Assembly (NCBI GenBank): GCA_003243445.1
Contig: QFQQ01000090.1
Span: forward strand, 1 to 22,801
DNA from: Citrobacter freundii
GTDB lineage: Bacteria; Bacteroidota; Bacteroidia; Chitinophagales; Chitinophagaceae
Direction: 5' to 3'
DNA: 22,801 bases
A program made the translations under genes and the position numbers. Below are positions 1-7,976 of the stretch, in pieces. The notes under the pieces were generated by a model, which had not been told where the DNA came from, made no database searches, and saw nothing but the letters and a program-made list of their open reading frames with translations. Numbering within the stretch: the first letter of the stretch is position 1; every line of letters begins with the position of its first letter.

Positions 1-20
1 AGCAGAGAAATTTCTTTAGT

Positions 21-78
21 CACCGTCATCTTAAGGACTGGTGGAGGAGGTCAGTCCTTAAGGGGCGGTGCCTTTTTT
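21..78 (+). terminator. Rho-independent terminator at left edge
   Basis: An 11-bp perfect stem (30-40 with 52-62) has an 11-nt loop. It is extended by an outer CACCG/CGGTG pairing (21-25 with 66-70) and followed by a T-run at 73-78, so it reads as a plus-strand terminator. Just before it, one frame gives a tail of A-E-K-F-L followed by TAG at 17-19. That could be the last codons of a plus-strand gene entering from the left, but too little is visible to call a CDS. An attenuator for a downstream gene is less likely because no convincing gene follows. Confidence 0.75.
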
Positions 79-110
79 AATTTATTTGTTTAAAAGAAAA
101 AATAAAGAAA

Positions 111-353
111 ATGGAAACAGACTGGATAAAAAACAAAAAGAATGCAGCAGTTGAAAGTGAAACGTTGGGAAAGACGGATGATCTGCTATGCCTGTTATCA
201 TCATGGGAAGTTGAAAATATGGGAACCTTAGATGAAAGCTTTCTTGGGTTTACACAACGATCAAAAAAGCGTCGCAATTCATGCGATTCGATACGTGGTA
301 ATTTTTTACGATACGCAATGTCAATGCGCAACAGAAGCTACGAACGCCAATAA
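111..353 (+). CDS. Doubtful small ORF, unrecognised (80 aa)
   Basis: The ATG follows an A-rich leader typical of Bacteroidota. The first 50 or so residues have an ordinary soluble, charged composition (W5, an acidic stretch around 20-45). From about residue 52 the frame runs into the duplicated non-coding element at 267-427, and the translation becomes Arg/Ser-rich and unlike a protein. I do not recognise it. It may be a remnant whose 3' end was replaced by the repeat, or a chance ORF. It directly follows the terminator at 21-78 and has no clear operon partner. Confidence 0.25.
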   Translation: METDWIKNKKNAAVESETLGKTDDLLCLLSSWEVENMGTLDESFLGFTQRSKKRRNSCDSIRGNFLRYAMSMRNRSYERQ

Positions 354-427
354 TAAACACAGCGTCGCTAAGCGTCGCACATCGTGCGATTCGATGCGCG
401 TTTTTTTGCGTACGCAATTTATGCGCA
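267..427. repeat. Imperfect direct repeat of a ~60-nt structured element
   Basis: Copy A (267-330) and copy B (370-427) align almost throughout. Both start AAGCGTCGCA, continue with TGCGATTCGAT and a T-run, then TACGCAAT, and end ATGCGCA. In both copies TCGCA and TGCGA can pair around a 5-nt loop that differs between copies (ATTCA versus CATCG). This suggests that structure is kept while the loop drifts. A fragment AGCGTCGC at 361-368 is a third partial start. No protein motif is visible. The rest of 428-621 holds a GC-rich stretch (GCCGGC, GGCGC) and nothing else I can identify. Confidence 0.6.
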
Positions 428-621
428 GTCGAAAACTGCGACCGGCGGTCGTGCCGGCTAGCGGCGCATTCATTCGTCTATCCTCTATTTGTTCGAAAAA
501 AGTTACATCCGTAAGAATTGGGGTTGATCTGAGGTGTCAGCCATTCCGTTTAACTTATTACTGCAAACCGACTGATGTTTAAATCTGACGCAGGACAATC
601 CAAATAATGACTCTTTCAAAT

Positions 622-903
622 CTACAGATTAAAACGTTTAAATATTTCCTTCGTAATGATCCGGAAATTTTCGGTCATTTCGTCCAGCGTGCAACTCAGC
701 ATTTTTACGTTGAGTGGTAATTTATCTTTTATCTCCATGAAATCAAGCTGAAGAAAATTTTTTTCATCAGCTTCGGATTCGCCCTTCAGACTGTTGAAAA
801 TTGTCAGTGCGCTGGCCCGGTCTTCCCCGATAAAGAATTTGGCATACTTCTCAAAACCAGTTGCGGTTTTGATATTCAGTGTGATATAAAAACCTGTCTC
901 CAT
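622..903 (-). CDS. Conserved-looking small hypothetical protein (93 aa)
   Basis: The protein starts METGFYITLN at an ATG and ends in RFNL. It has no signal peptide, membrane segment or cysteine cluster that would place it outside the cell. The composition is that of a small soluble alpha/beta protein, with an acidic centre (about residues 40-50) and alternating hydrophobics near 53-75. I do not recognise a named family. It is the last minus-strand gene after the second TldD, separated from it by 94 nt that include the terminator at 940-975. It is therefore probably transcribed from its own promoter rather than belonging to the protease set. The start is supported by a good ATG and absence of an upstream in-frame alternative. 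Confidence 0.7.
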   Translation of the reverse strand: METGFYITLNIKTATGFEKYAKFFIGEDRASALTIFNSLKGESEADEKNFLQLDFMEIKDKLPLNVKMLSCTLDEMTENFRIITKEIFKRFNL

Positions 904-932
904 AGTTTATACTTTTTCACACTTATTCTTTT

Positions 933-975
933 CAAGTAAAATGCCAAACCCTGTCCGTCCACAAGGTTTGGCATT
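933..975 (-). terminator. Terminator downstream of second tldD
   Basis: A perfect 11-bp stem pairs 940-950 (AATGCCAAACC) with 965-975 around a 14-nt loop. On the minus strand the stem is followed by a short T-rich run (TTTTACTTG), as expected for a terminator of the TldD gene whose stop codon is at 998-1000. Confidence 0.65.
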
Positions 976-997
976 GTTAATATTGCGTCTTATAATA

Positions 998-2668
998 TTA
1001 TCCGATACTTCTTGCTGTATTGATCACGTTCACGCCGCTGAATTTTGCGGTAGATGATCCGTGAGATACTGCACTTGATTGAGAAGGCTGCCCCTTTCCA
1101 TCATTGAATGTGCCGAATAAGCGATAATCATCTTTATCAGCAATATCAGTCATTGCATTCCAGAATTCCTGCGTGTTTGATTGATAGGCTACATCCTTAA
1201 GCATGCCGGTGATCTGCCCGTTTTTTATTTCATAAAAAACCTGTCCGCCAAACTGGAAATTATAACGCTGCTGATCGATGGAATAAGAGCCGCGACCTGC
1301 GATAAAGATGCCTTTCTCTACGCCCTTGATGATATCGTTCACGGAGCGTTTTTCCGGATTTGGCATCAGCGAAACGTTGGGCATACGCTGGAACTGTACG
1401 CTATCCCAACTGTCCGCATAGCAACAGCCCTGTGAAGCATTCAATCCCAGTATATGCGCCTGGTCCCGGATGGTTTGATAGTTGACCAATACACCATTCT
1501 TGATAATATCCCAGTTGCCCGCTTTTACGCCCTCGTCATCATAACCAACAGCGCCCAGTGATCCCGGTTGCAATCTGTCGGCCTGAACGTTTACCAGCTT
1601 GCTGCCGTAATTGAACTTACCTGTTTTCCATTTATCCAATGTAAGGAAGCTTGTGCCGGCATAGTTTGCTTCATAACCCAATACACGGTCAAGCTCGGTA
1701 GGGTGACCGGTTGATTCATGAATGGTCAGACCAAGATGCGTTGGGTCCAGTACAAGATCATATTTACCGGGCTCAACCGATTTTGCCGTGATCTTTTCAT
1801 TTACATGACCTGCCGCTGCAATCGCATCTTCCAGCATATCATAACGGCCTTTGTACAATGTAAGCGGTCCGTTCTTCAATTTGTTTTCCGGACCTGCAAG
1901 CATGTATTCATAGCCCATTCCCATTGGAGCGGAAAGTGCGTCACGTGTTTCAAATTTTCCGCTGGCGCGATCAATTTTTGTAACGGTGAATGTAGGCCAG
2001 ATCCGATGAATATCCTGATCGATATACGAGCCGTCACTGCTGGCAAAGAACTTCTGTTCATTTACCATAAAAATGCTTGCGTTCACAAAGTTGACACCTG
2101 CTTTCAATGCGGATTCATTCACCGACATCAGGAGATCTACTTTTTCCTTCACAGGAATTTCAAACGCATTCTTTTCGATCGGCGTTTTCCAGCTTACTTC
2201 GCCAAATCCTTTTTGCGGAGCAAGCTGAACAGGTTCGGTCAGCAATTTTGCATTTCCTTTAGCAATAGCAACAGCCAGTTCCGCAGTTTTTGCAACGCTG
2301 GCATTATCCATTTTTTCAGAAGCTGCAAAACCCCAGCTTCCATTGGCGATCACGCGGATGCCGATGCCATAGGATTCTGTGTTGGCAACACCCTGTACAC
2401 GGCGGTCTCTTGTTAAGACTGATTGATTCAGGTATCTGCCAATGCGAACATCTGTATAACTCGCACCTTTTGCTTTCGCTGCATTCAGTGCGATATCTGC
2501 GATGCGCTTTTTCTCCCTCACATCAATGAAATCTTCGAGCAACCGTTGTTCGGGTATTGAATATCCTTTGGTGCCAAAACCCGTCAGGAATGCAGCAGTT
2601 GTGCCCATCCCCGCGAGGCTGATAAAGTCTCTTCTTTTCACTTTAACGTGTTTATTAGTGACTGGCAT
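998..2668 (-). CDS. TldD-family metalloprotease, second copy, Tat-like leader (556 aa)
   Basis: This is a TldD/PmbA-superfamily peptidase. In the family TldD is the metal-binding partner of TldE, and the pair degrades or trims peptides (microcin B17, CcdA in E. coli). The sequence HESTGH at 317-322 is the HExxxH zinc motif, followed by ELD. The C-terminal signature reads FNDGKGQP (521-528) and SHG (535-537); the Cys usual before GKGQP appears to be Asp523. The N terminus KRRDFISLAG (11-20) followed by a hydrophobic stretch resembles a twin-arginine leader, so export is predicted, unlike the cytosolic E. coli enzyme. ATG at 2668 is used here. GTG at 2641 would give MKRRDF, matching the other copy, and is a realistic alternative. 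It is closely similar by eye to the copy at 4366-5997 along nearly the whole length, so the pair is a duplication flanking tldE. Confidence 0.93.
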   Translation of the reverse strand: MPVTNKHVKVKRRDFISLAGMGTTAAFLTGFGTKGYSIPEQRLLEDFIDVREKKRIADIALNAAKAKGASYTDVRIGRYLNQSVLTRDRRVQGVANTESYGIGIRVIANGSWGFAASEKMDNASVAKTAELAVAIAKGNAKLLTEPVQLAPQKGFGEVSWKTPIEKNAFEIPVKEKVDLLMSVNESALKAGVNFVNASIFMVNEQKFFASSDGSYIDQDIHRIWPTFTVTKIDRASGKFETRDALSAPMGMGYEYMLAGPENKLKNGPLTLYKGRYDMLEDAIAAAGHVNEKITAKSVEPGKYDLVLDPTHLGLTIHESTGHPTELDRVLGYEANYAGTSFLTLDKWKTGKFNYGSKLVNVQADRLQPGSLGAVGYDDEGVKAGNWDIIKNGVLVNYQTIRDQAHILGLNASQGCCYADSWDSVQFQRMPNVSLMPNPEKRSVNDIIKGVEKGIFIAGRGSYSIDQQRYNFQFGGQVFYEIKNGQITGMLKDVAYQSNTQEFWNAMTDIADKDDYRLFGTFNDGKGQPSQSSAVSHGSSTAKFSGVNVINTARSIG

Positions 2669-2675
2669 AACATCC

Positions 2676-2870
2676 CGCAGATCACGCAGATCTTATCATC
2701 CTGAATCAGAAGGATCCATATTTATGATATATTGTCTATCGATTTCGCAAATGACGCAGATCAGCTTCCTTTAGCAGTGGCTGATCTGCGCCATCGCGTG
2801 ATCAAATATCAATATGTCAGAGATAACAGTAGTTCTTCAAACATCAGCATGACAAAATTTGCGTGATCTC
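2676..2870. repeat. Nested inverted repeat with 9-nt units (CGCAGATCA type)
   Basis: Two adjacent 9-mers at 2676-2693 (CGCAGATCA, then CGCAGATCT) and two more at 2746-2763 face reverse-complement units at 2780-2790 and 2861-2869. The inner pair makes a perfect 11-bp stem (2755-2765 with 2780-2790). The element fills most of the tldE to second-tldD spacer and ends 6 nt before the ATG of the latter. It could terminate or attenuate transcription between the two genes. No small ORF of merit was seen in it. Confidence 0.65.
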
Positions 2871-2894
2871 CGGGAACCGAATGCCAGACGATTA

Positions 2895-4232
2895 TTAAAT
2901 AGCATCAGATAAAGACGTGAACGTAAAGTCACGGATCTTCATCGGAGGCAGAATCGACCCACCGCTGCGAACCGGTTTACCCAGCTCTTCCACGTTGTTC
3001 AACATGATGATCGGGCTTTCGTTGAAACGGAAATTTTTGATCGGGAATTTGATCTGACCGTTTTCGATATAGAATGTTCCGTCACGCGTCAAACCTGTTT
3101 GTACGAGCGTTTGCTGATCCACCATACGGATATACCAGAAACGCGTAACGAGAATTCCTTTTTCTGTATTCTTGATCAGGTCTTCTGTTGATTTTGTTCC
3201 GCCTTCCATGATCATACCACCACCGCCAAAGCGGCCGCCGCCTGGTCCCGGCAATGGCTTGATTCCTTTCTTCTCAGCCCAGTAACGGCTTACAGCAAGG
3301 TTTTTCACCACACCTTTATCTACCCAGATCGTTTTTTCGATCGGTAATCCATCGCCGCTCCAGGTAGAACCGGGAAGATCAGCATTCATCGGATCGCTAT
3401 AGATCGTTACTTTTTCATCAAACAATTGTTCACCGAGACGGGTGCCTCCGCCTTTCTTGCTCATGAAGCTGCGGCCTTCATCCGCACTGCGCATATCGAA
3501 ACCACGGATGATACCACCAAGCATATCACTTGCCGCAAGTGGTTCGAGGATCACAGTGTAACGACCCGGCTCGATGGCTTTTGCTCCGGCAGAGCTGGTT
3601 GCTTTGCTTGCAGCAATTTTTGTGAGCGCAAGTGTATCAAGTTTTTTTACATCATTAAAACTGTGATCAACATACCCGGAACCTGTTCCCTCCTGGTTGC
3701 GGACGGTTACGGAGAATGAAACGTTCGTGCTTTTGTTATAGGCAAACAAGCCTTTGGAATTCGCAACAGCGCGGAAGCCGGCCGAATTCTCCAGGAAGCC
3801 TGCCGCTTCAAGTTTATTGTCTTTCGCAACCTTTAAACTCTGTGCAACCATATCTGCCCTTGACGCAGGCGTCATTGCCGCTGTTGAATCGAGAAAACCG
3901 ATCGACTCTTTGAATGTTGAAGGGCCAAGCAATGGCATGTACTCCGGATTTTCAGGAGACAATCTTGCCAGCTCTTCAGCGCGGCGAACAACTTTCTCCA
4001 GTGATGCATCATCAAATTCATTGATTGATGCATTACCTGTTCTCTTTCCAAATGAAGCACTCACGCTCAGGCTGAGATTGCTTACTTCGCCTGCGGTTGA
4101 AACGGCGTTGCGCGCATAACGGATATTACCGCTTTGCTGACCGCCGAGTGATACTTCCATTTCATCAGCTTTAGAGAAGCTCAATACTTTTTTCAGTATT
4201 GTTTGTGCTTCGTCTTTACTAAGGATAGCCAT
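2895..4232 (-). CDS. TldE/PmbA-family protein (445 aa)
   Basis: This is the non-catalytic-looking partner of TldD. It has the PmbA layout: an N-terminal domain with a V-S-T-A-G-E-V-S-N-L segment near 43-52, a central EPGRYTVILEP segment near 221-231, and a C-terminal QTLVQTGLTRDGTFYIENG region, with no HExxxH. In E. coli TldE is cytosolic and forms a heterodimer with TldD around the active site. This copy begins MAILSKDEAQ with no signal peptide or Tat motif, although both neighbouring TldD copies have Tat-like leaders. It lies between them (132 nt after the first tldD, 226 nt before the second), and both spacers contain inverted repeats. A glycine-rich loop (PGPGGGRFGGGG) sits in the C-terminal third. 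The ATG at 4232 is clear. Confidence 0.92.
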   Translation of the reverse strand: MAILSKDEAQTILKKVLSFSKADEMEVSLGGQQSGNIRYARNAVSTAGEVSNLSLSVSASFGKRTGNASINEFDDASLEKVVRRAEELARLSPENPEYMPLLGPSTFKESIGFLDSTAAMTPASRADMVAQSLKVAKDNKLEAAGFLENSAGFRAVANSKGLFAYNKSTNVSFSVTVRNQEGTGSGYVDHSFNDVKKLDTLALTKIAASKATSSAGAKAIEPGRYTVILEPLAASDMLGGIIRGFDMRSADEGRSFMSKKGGGTRLGEQLFDEKVTIYSDPMNADLPGSTWSGDGLPIEKTIWVDKGVVKNLAVSRYWAEKKGIKPLPGPGGGRFGGGGMIMEGGTKSTEDLIKNTEKGILVTRFWYIRMVDQQTLVQTGLTRDGTFYIENGQIKFPIKNFRFNESPIIMLNNVEELGKPVRSGGSILPPMKIRDFTFTSLSDAI

Positions 4233-4264
4233 AAAAATTTCTTATAGTTTGAATGTTTTTGTTT

Positions 4265-4372
4265 AGTAAGTCAAAAATCAAAAGTAAAAATTAAAAAACC
4301 TGACGCGGGAAGATGCTGCGCATAACGGCATCTGTTTTTACTTTTGAATTTTTACTTTTTACTTATCACCCG
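4265..4372. repeat. Inverted repeat with AAGTAAA-type 7-nt arms
   Basis: The left arm (about 4268-4298) and right arm (4334-4364) are heptamer arrays of AGTAAAA type in opposite orientation. The centre has a 6-bp stem AGATGC/GCATCT (4311-4316 with 4328-4333) followed by T-rich sequence. The right arm begins directly at the stop codon of the first tldD. The 21 nt at 4349-4369 (minus-strand sense) are identical to 13613-13633, so this is a dispersed family. Confidence 0.75.
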
Positions 4373-5997
4373 ATACTGCGCGCAGTGTTTATCACATTAA
4401 TTCCATTGAAACGCGTTGTAGAACTTCCATGTGATACAGCGCTGCTTTGTCCCGGTTGTCCCTTACCATCATTGAAAGAACCGCCAAGGGCGTAGTCACT
4501 TTCATCACAGATAGCGTTTACAGAATTCCAGAACTCCTGCGTGTTGGCCTGGTATGCCACGTCATTCAGCATGCCGACGATCTTACCATTTTTGATCTCG
4601 TAGAAGTTCTTACCTCCAAACTGGAAATTGTAACGCTGCTGATCGATAGAGTAAGAACCATCACCAACGATATAAATTCCCTTTTCAACATTCTTGATCA
4701 TATCATCAACGCTGAGTTTTTCTTTGCCTGGTTTCAATGAGACGTTTGGCATACGCTGGAACTGTACATCATCCCATCCCTGTGAATAGCAGCAACCCTG
4801 CGAAGCTTTCAGCCCAAGAATATGCGCCTGATCACGGATGGTTTGATAATTCACCAGGATACCGTCTTTGATCAGATCCCATTCACCGCATTTCACGCCT
4901 TCATCATCCCAACCCACAGCACCGAGTGAACCTTTCTGCATTTTATCAGCAACGATGTTAACGAGTTTATTACCGAAGTTGAATTTACCGCTCTTCCATT
5001 TATCAAGTGTGAGGAAGCTGGTGCCTGCATAGTTGGCTTCATAACCTAATACACGGTCAAGTTCTGTTGGGTGACCAACAGATTCATGGATCGTAAGCCA
5101 TAGATGGCTTGGATCGAGAACGAGATCGTATTTGCCTGGCTCAACAGATTTGGCGGTGAGTTTTTCCTTTACGTCGTTTGCGGCATTCTTCACATCTTCC
5201 AGCATGTCATAACGCATTTTGTAACGCGTAACGACTCCCTGGAGTTTGTCTTCGGGTCTTGCATTCATGTATTCATATCCCATACCCATTGGTGCGCTGA
5301 GTGAGCCGCGTGACATGAATTTGCCGGATGCGCGGTCAATTTTTGTAACGTTGAAATTGGGATAGATACGATGAATATCCTGATCGATATAAGAGCCGTC
5401 TGTGCTGGCGAAATATTTCTGTTCATTTACGGCAGAGATCATTGCATTCACAAAGCTTACGCCGCCCTGTATTGCAATGTCATTTACCTGCATCAGCAGA
5501 TCAACTTTGTCTTTGATAGGCACTTCAAACGCATTGATCTCGATCGGCGCTTTCCAGCTTACTTCGCCAAAACCCTTTTGGGGCGCAAGTTGTACCGGTT
5601 CGCCCTGGATCTTTGCGTTTGCTTTTGCAACGGCAACAGCCTGTTCAGCTGCTTTCGCGATTGCTTCTTTTGTTACTGTATGCGTTGCCGCAAAACCCCA
5701 GGAGCCATTGGCGAGTACGCGGATGCCCACGCCATAGTTCTCAGTGTTGCTGACACCCTGCACTTTTTTGTCGCGGGTGGCAACAAACTGCCTTAGGTAT
5801 CTGCCGATACGAACATCAGCATACGTTGCACCTTTTGATCTGGCTGCATTCAGTGCCACATCCGCCAGTTCTTTATTGACGGCTGCATTCATTCCCGTCA
5901 GCGCTTCTGCCGGGTCGATGCTTCGCCCGAAAGCCGGGACCACCAATGAGCCCAGGCCCATCATGCCCGTGTAACGAATAAAGTCTTTCCTTTTCAA
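4366..5997 (-). CDS. TldD-family metalloprotease, first copy, Tat-like leader (543 aa)
   Basis: This is a paralogue of the 998-2668 protein, with HESVGH at 304-309 as the zinc site and the same C-terminal FNDGKGQP (508-515) and SHG ending, again with Asp (510) where the family usually shows Cys. The N terminus is MKRKDFIRYTG followed by a glycine/leucine stretch and PAFG. That resembles a Tat leader with KR in place of RR, so export is less certain than for the other copy. The start is a TTG at 5997 preceded at 4-nt spacing by GGGAGGT, a strong Shine-Dalgarno sequence that is rare in Bacteroidota and decides this start; no in-frame ATG lies upstream. It is first of the tldD-tldE-tldD set and is separated from the membrane-protein gene by about 200 nt with a GATGTTC-type inverted repeat. 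Confidence 0.93.
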   Translation of the reverse strand: MKRKDFIRYTGMMGLGSLVVPAFGRSIDPAEALTGMNAAVNKELADVALNAARSKGATYADVRIGRYLRQFVATRDKKVQGVSNTENYGVGIRVLANGSWGFAATHTVTKEAIAKAAEQAVAVAKANAKIQGEPVQLAPQKGFGEVSWKAPIEINAFEVPIKDKVDLLMQVNDIAIQGGVSFVNAMISAVNEQKYFASTDGSYIDQDIHRIYPNFNVTKIDRASGKFMSRGSLSAPMGMGYEYMNARPEDKLQGVVTRYKMRYDMLEDVKNAANDVKEKLTAKSVEPGKYDLVLDPSHLWLTIHESVGHPTELDRVLGYEANYAGTSFLTLDKWKSGKFNFGNKLVNIVADKMQKGSLGAVGWDDEGVKCGEWDLIKDGILVNYQTIRDQAHILGLKASQGCCYSQGWDDVQFQRMPNVSLKPGKEKLSVDDMIKNVEKGIYIVGDGSYSIDQQRYNFQFGGKNFYEIKNGKIVGMLNDVAYQANTQEFWNSVNAICDESDYALGGSFNDGKGQPGQSSAVSHGSSTTRFNGINVINTARSIG

Positions 5998-6000
5998 GAG

Positions 6001-6008
6001 ACCTCCCT
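6001..6008 (-). promoter_or_regulatory. Strong Shine-Dalgarno fixing a TTG start of tldD
   Basis: On the minus strand the sequence AGGGAGGT lies 3 nt before the TTG start at 5997-5995. Most other genes in the window lack a recognisable Shine-Dalgarno, as is usual for Bacteroidota, so this site is notable. Confidence 0.6.
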
Positions 6009-6071
6009 GTTTTTTATGATTGTATTTAGTTTGGTTGATTGCTTGTTCTTTAAATTTGATAGTTGTTCAAA

Positions 6072-6192
6072 GGTGTTCGATGTTCGATGCGCGATGATCG
6101 ATGGTCGAGTCAAAACGCTTCAGTTGTTGAACTACATAACACTTGTTTGAGTCGGTTTTCGATCCTCGATCCTCGTGTATCGAACATTGAAT
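6072..6192. repeat. Degenerate inverted repeat with GATGTTC-type 7-nt arms
   Basis: The left arm (6072-6116) reads as consecutive heptamers of GATGTTC, GATGCGC and GATGATC type. The right arm (6148-6192) carries the same kind of heptamers on the other strand, including GAGGATC twice. The match between arms is much weaker than at 14521 and 15871, so this looks like an older copy. It starts within about 10 nt of the stop codon of the upstream minus-strand gene (6198-6200). Confidence 0.6.
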
Positions 6193-6197
6193 ACCGG

Positions 6198-7973
6198 TCA
6201 CCAACGCTTCGCTTCCCACCACAACAGTCCACATCCTGCTACAAACACTATGAAAAAAATATACACCGGAACTGTTCTTCTTTCCGTTTGCAGCGTGCTT
6301 GTTTTCTTCAGTATTGATCGTTGACGGGCTGCCAGCGCATTATTCTTGTTGATCGCTGCGTATTGTTTTGCAGCGGACCAATCGCTCTCCTCAAATACAT
6401 ATATGCTGGTAGTGTCTGTGCAGGATAAGGTTTGCCATCCGGGGTTTGCAGGCCACCAGCTGGCTGTCCAGGTATCGGGAAGATAAGGCGTTTGTGCGGT
6501 ATAAAGTTCACCGGAGGCCGTCTTTATCACGGGCGGTTGCTCAATATCTGTTTCCAGTAAGAGTTTCACCTGATGATCCATTGACGGGAAAGCCGGGTCC
6601 GTATACCAGGATGCGGCGGGTTTGCGGGTTCTTGCGGCCCTGCTGATCAGCAATGACCAGAAGGAAGCGTAGTTTTCGTCATTGCCTGATAATAGCCAGC
6701 CGAACGTGCTCGTGGCCGTGTTCATCACGACCTTCCCGGATCCGTACAACCGGCAGGAAGCAATCACCGATTGCTGATCATCCGTGACCAGTGGCTGAGC
6801 CGACGCATCATTTTGTATGCTGAACCATTGCTCCGCAGCCAACGGAGATCTGGCGGCAGAGCCGTTCCATGCAAGCGAACGCATGGCCGTCTTTTGCGCC
6901 ATCTGTTTTTTTAATGCGAACGACCGTGAGAAATTGCTGAGCGAATTGATCGTATCACTTTGTATGATCAATCCCATGCCTTTCTCTAATTGAGCCCGGA
7001 TCGATGCTGTTGCATTGGCATTCAATTCCGACAATGCATAATCATCGGCAATCAGCAGATCGAAGTTTTCCAGCAATGATGAACTGATATTGTTGAGCGC
7101 CGTTGCCTTCATATTAAGGAACTGCTGATCATATTTATCACGGCTGATCGTATTCCGGACTGCTGTCGGATAATTGTGTGCATGCAGCCATTGAGTAAGA
7201 AACTTATTTTCAAATCCGGGGGAGGAGGAAAGAAATAAAACGGCTGGTTTGGCTGACGCGTTGATCGTAACCGGGATCTTTTCTGTTCCAACGGTTTTTT
7301 CATCCCGCACTGTTTGTAATTCATACAATGTTTGCGCGGTATGTGAAGGCTGGCAGGAGAGATAGAAATTTTGTACGGAATCTTTTTTTATGATCACAGA
7401 ATCTAAAGATGTTCCCAGTCCGGATAATACAAGTTTCACTTCTTTACCACCATGGTTATTATATATTCCCTGAATTCCCAATTGGTCGCCAAGCCTGACC
7501 GTTCGAGGCCAGTCGGCATGTATTATTCCCAGGGGTACTGGCGCCGGTGTGTACGAGGTTTGAATATCCAGTTCATCAAGTAAATTCCATTCATGCTCTT
7601 CAATGCCTTTCCCCAGAATATGTATGAATGAAATTTCAGGGAGATGGCGCGAAATATATGTTGACAGATCAGGAATAAATTCCACCTGCTGGGACTGTAA
7701 TGCCGGATCTGTAGTGATCTGTTTATAACCGGCAAATGAATCGGTTGTATGTTCAGTCTGGCTGGTGATCAACAGTATCTTCGGGTAAGTCCCTTCCCTG
7801 ATCTTTTTTTCAAAACTGATTGGTATAAAAAACAATGGCAGCATCAATACTGTTATGACCGTTGCGATGATCCGTAACCAAAAATTCGAACGGTTGCTTC
7901 TTCTTATCTCTTTCCATAAAAGAAACAACAGTAACAAAGCGGATAATATGATAACGATGGTTTGCTGGTTCAT
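6198..7973 (-). CDS. Membrane protein with amidotransferase-like periplasmic region (591 aa)
   Basis: There are two N-terminal membrane segments (about 5-20 and 32-51), a long soluble middle, and a C-terminal membrane segment (about 569-588) ending WWEAKRW. The middle contains two Rossmann-like stretches: KILLITSQTE near 65-74, and a later block with AVLFLSSSPGF and NFDLLIADDY. These recall the class I glutamine-amidotransferase-like fold found in large membrane proteins of MoxR/BatA clusters. I see no intact Cys-His-Glu amidotransferase triad, so a binding role is more likely than catalysis. It is the last gene of the MoxR series, starting 3 nt after the DUF4175 stop, and is therefore almost certainly cotranscribed and translationally coupled. 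The exact function is unknown. Confidence 0.82.
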   Translation of the reverse strand: MNQQTIVIILSALLLLFLLWKEIRRSNRSNFWLRIIATVITVLMLPLFFIPISFEKKIREGTYPKILLITSQTEHTTDSFAGYKQITTDPALQSQQVEFIPDLSTYISRHLPEISFIHILGKGIEEHEWNLLDELDIQTSYTPAPVPLGIIHADWPRTVRLGDQLGIQGIYNNHGGKEVKLVLSGLGTSLDSVIIKKDSVQNFYLSCQPSHTAQTLYELQTVRDEKTVGTEKIPVTINASAKPAVLFLSSSPGFENKFLTQWLHAHNYPTAVRNTISRDKYDQQFLNMKATALNNISSSLLENFDLLIADDYALSELNANATASIRAQLEKGMGLIIQSDTINSLSNFSRSFALKKQMAQKTAMRSLAWNGSAARSPLAAEQWFSIQNDASAQPLVTDDQQSVIASCRLYGSGKVVMNTATSTFGWLLSGNDENYASFWSLLISRAARTRKPAASWYTDPAFPSMDHQVKLLLETDIEQPPVIKTASGELYTAQTPYLPDTWTASWWPANPGWQTLSCTDTTSIYVFEESDWSAAKQYAAINKNNALAARQRSILKKTSTLQTERRTVPVYIFFIVFVAGCGLLWWEAKRW

Positions 7974-7976
7974 CGC

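Noticed and set aside
1..29. Possible minus-strand gene start (ATG at 29) leaving the window
   Set aside because: Nine codons are not enough to judge, and the terminator polarity and a short AEKFL-stop tail on the plus strand fit a plus-strand gene end better.
232..582. 116-codon open frame on the plus strand in the left region
   Set aside because: Most of it runs through the duplicated non-coding element at 267-427 and the translation is Arg/Cys/Ser-rich without any motif.
1718..2416. 232-codon open frame on the plus strand inside the second tldD
   Set aside because: It is antisense to a well-supported gene, Cys/His/Phe-rich as expected of a complement reading, and has no family resemblance.
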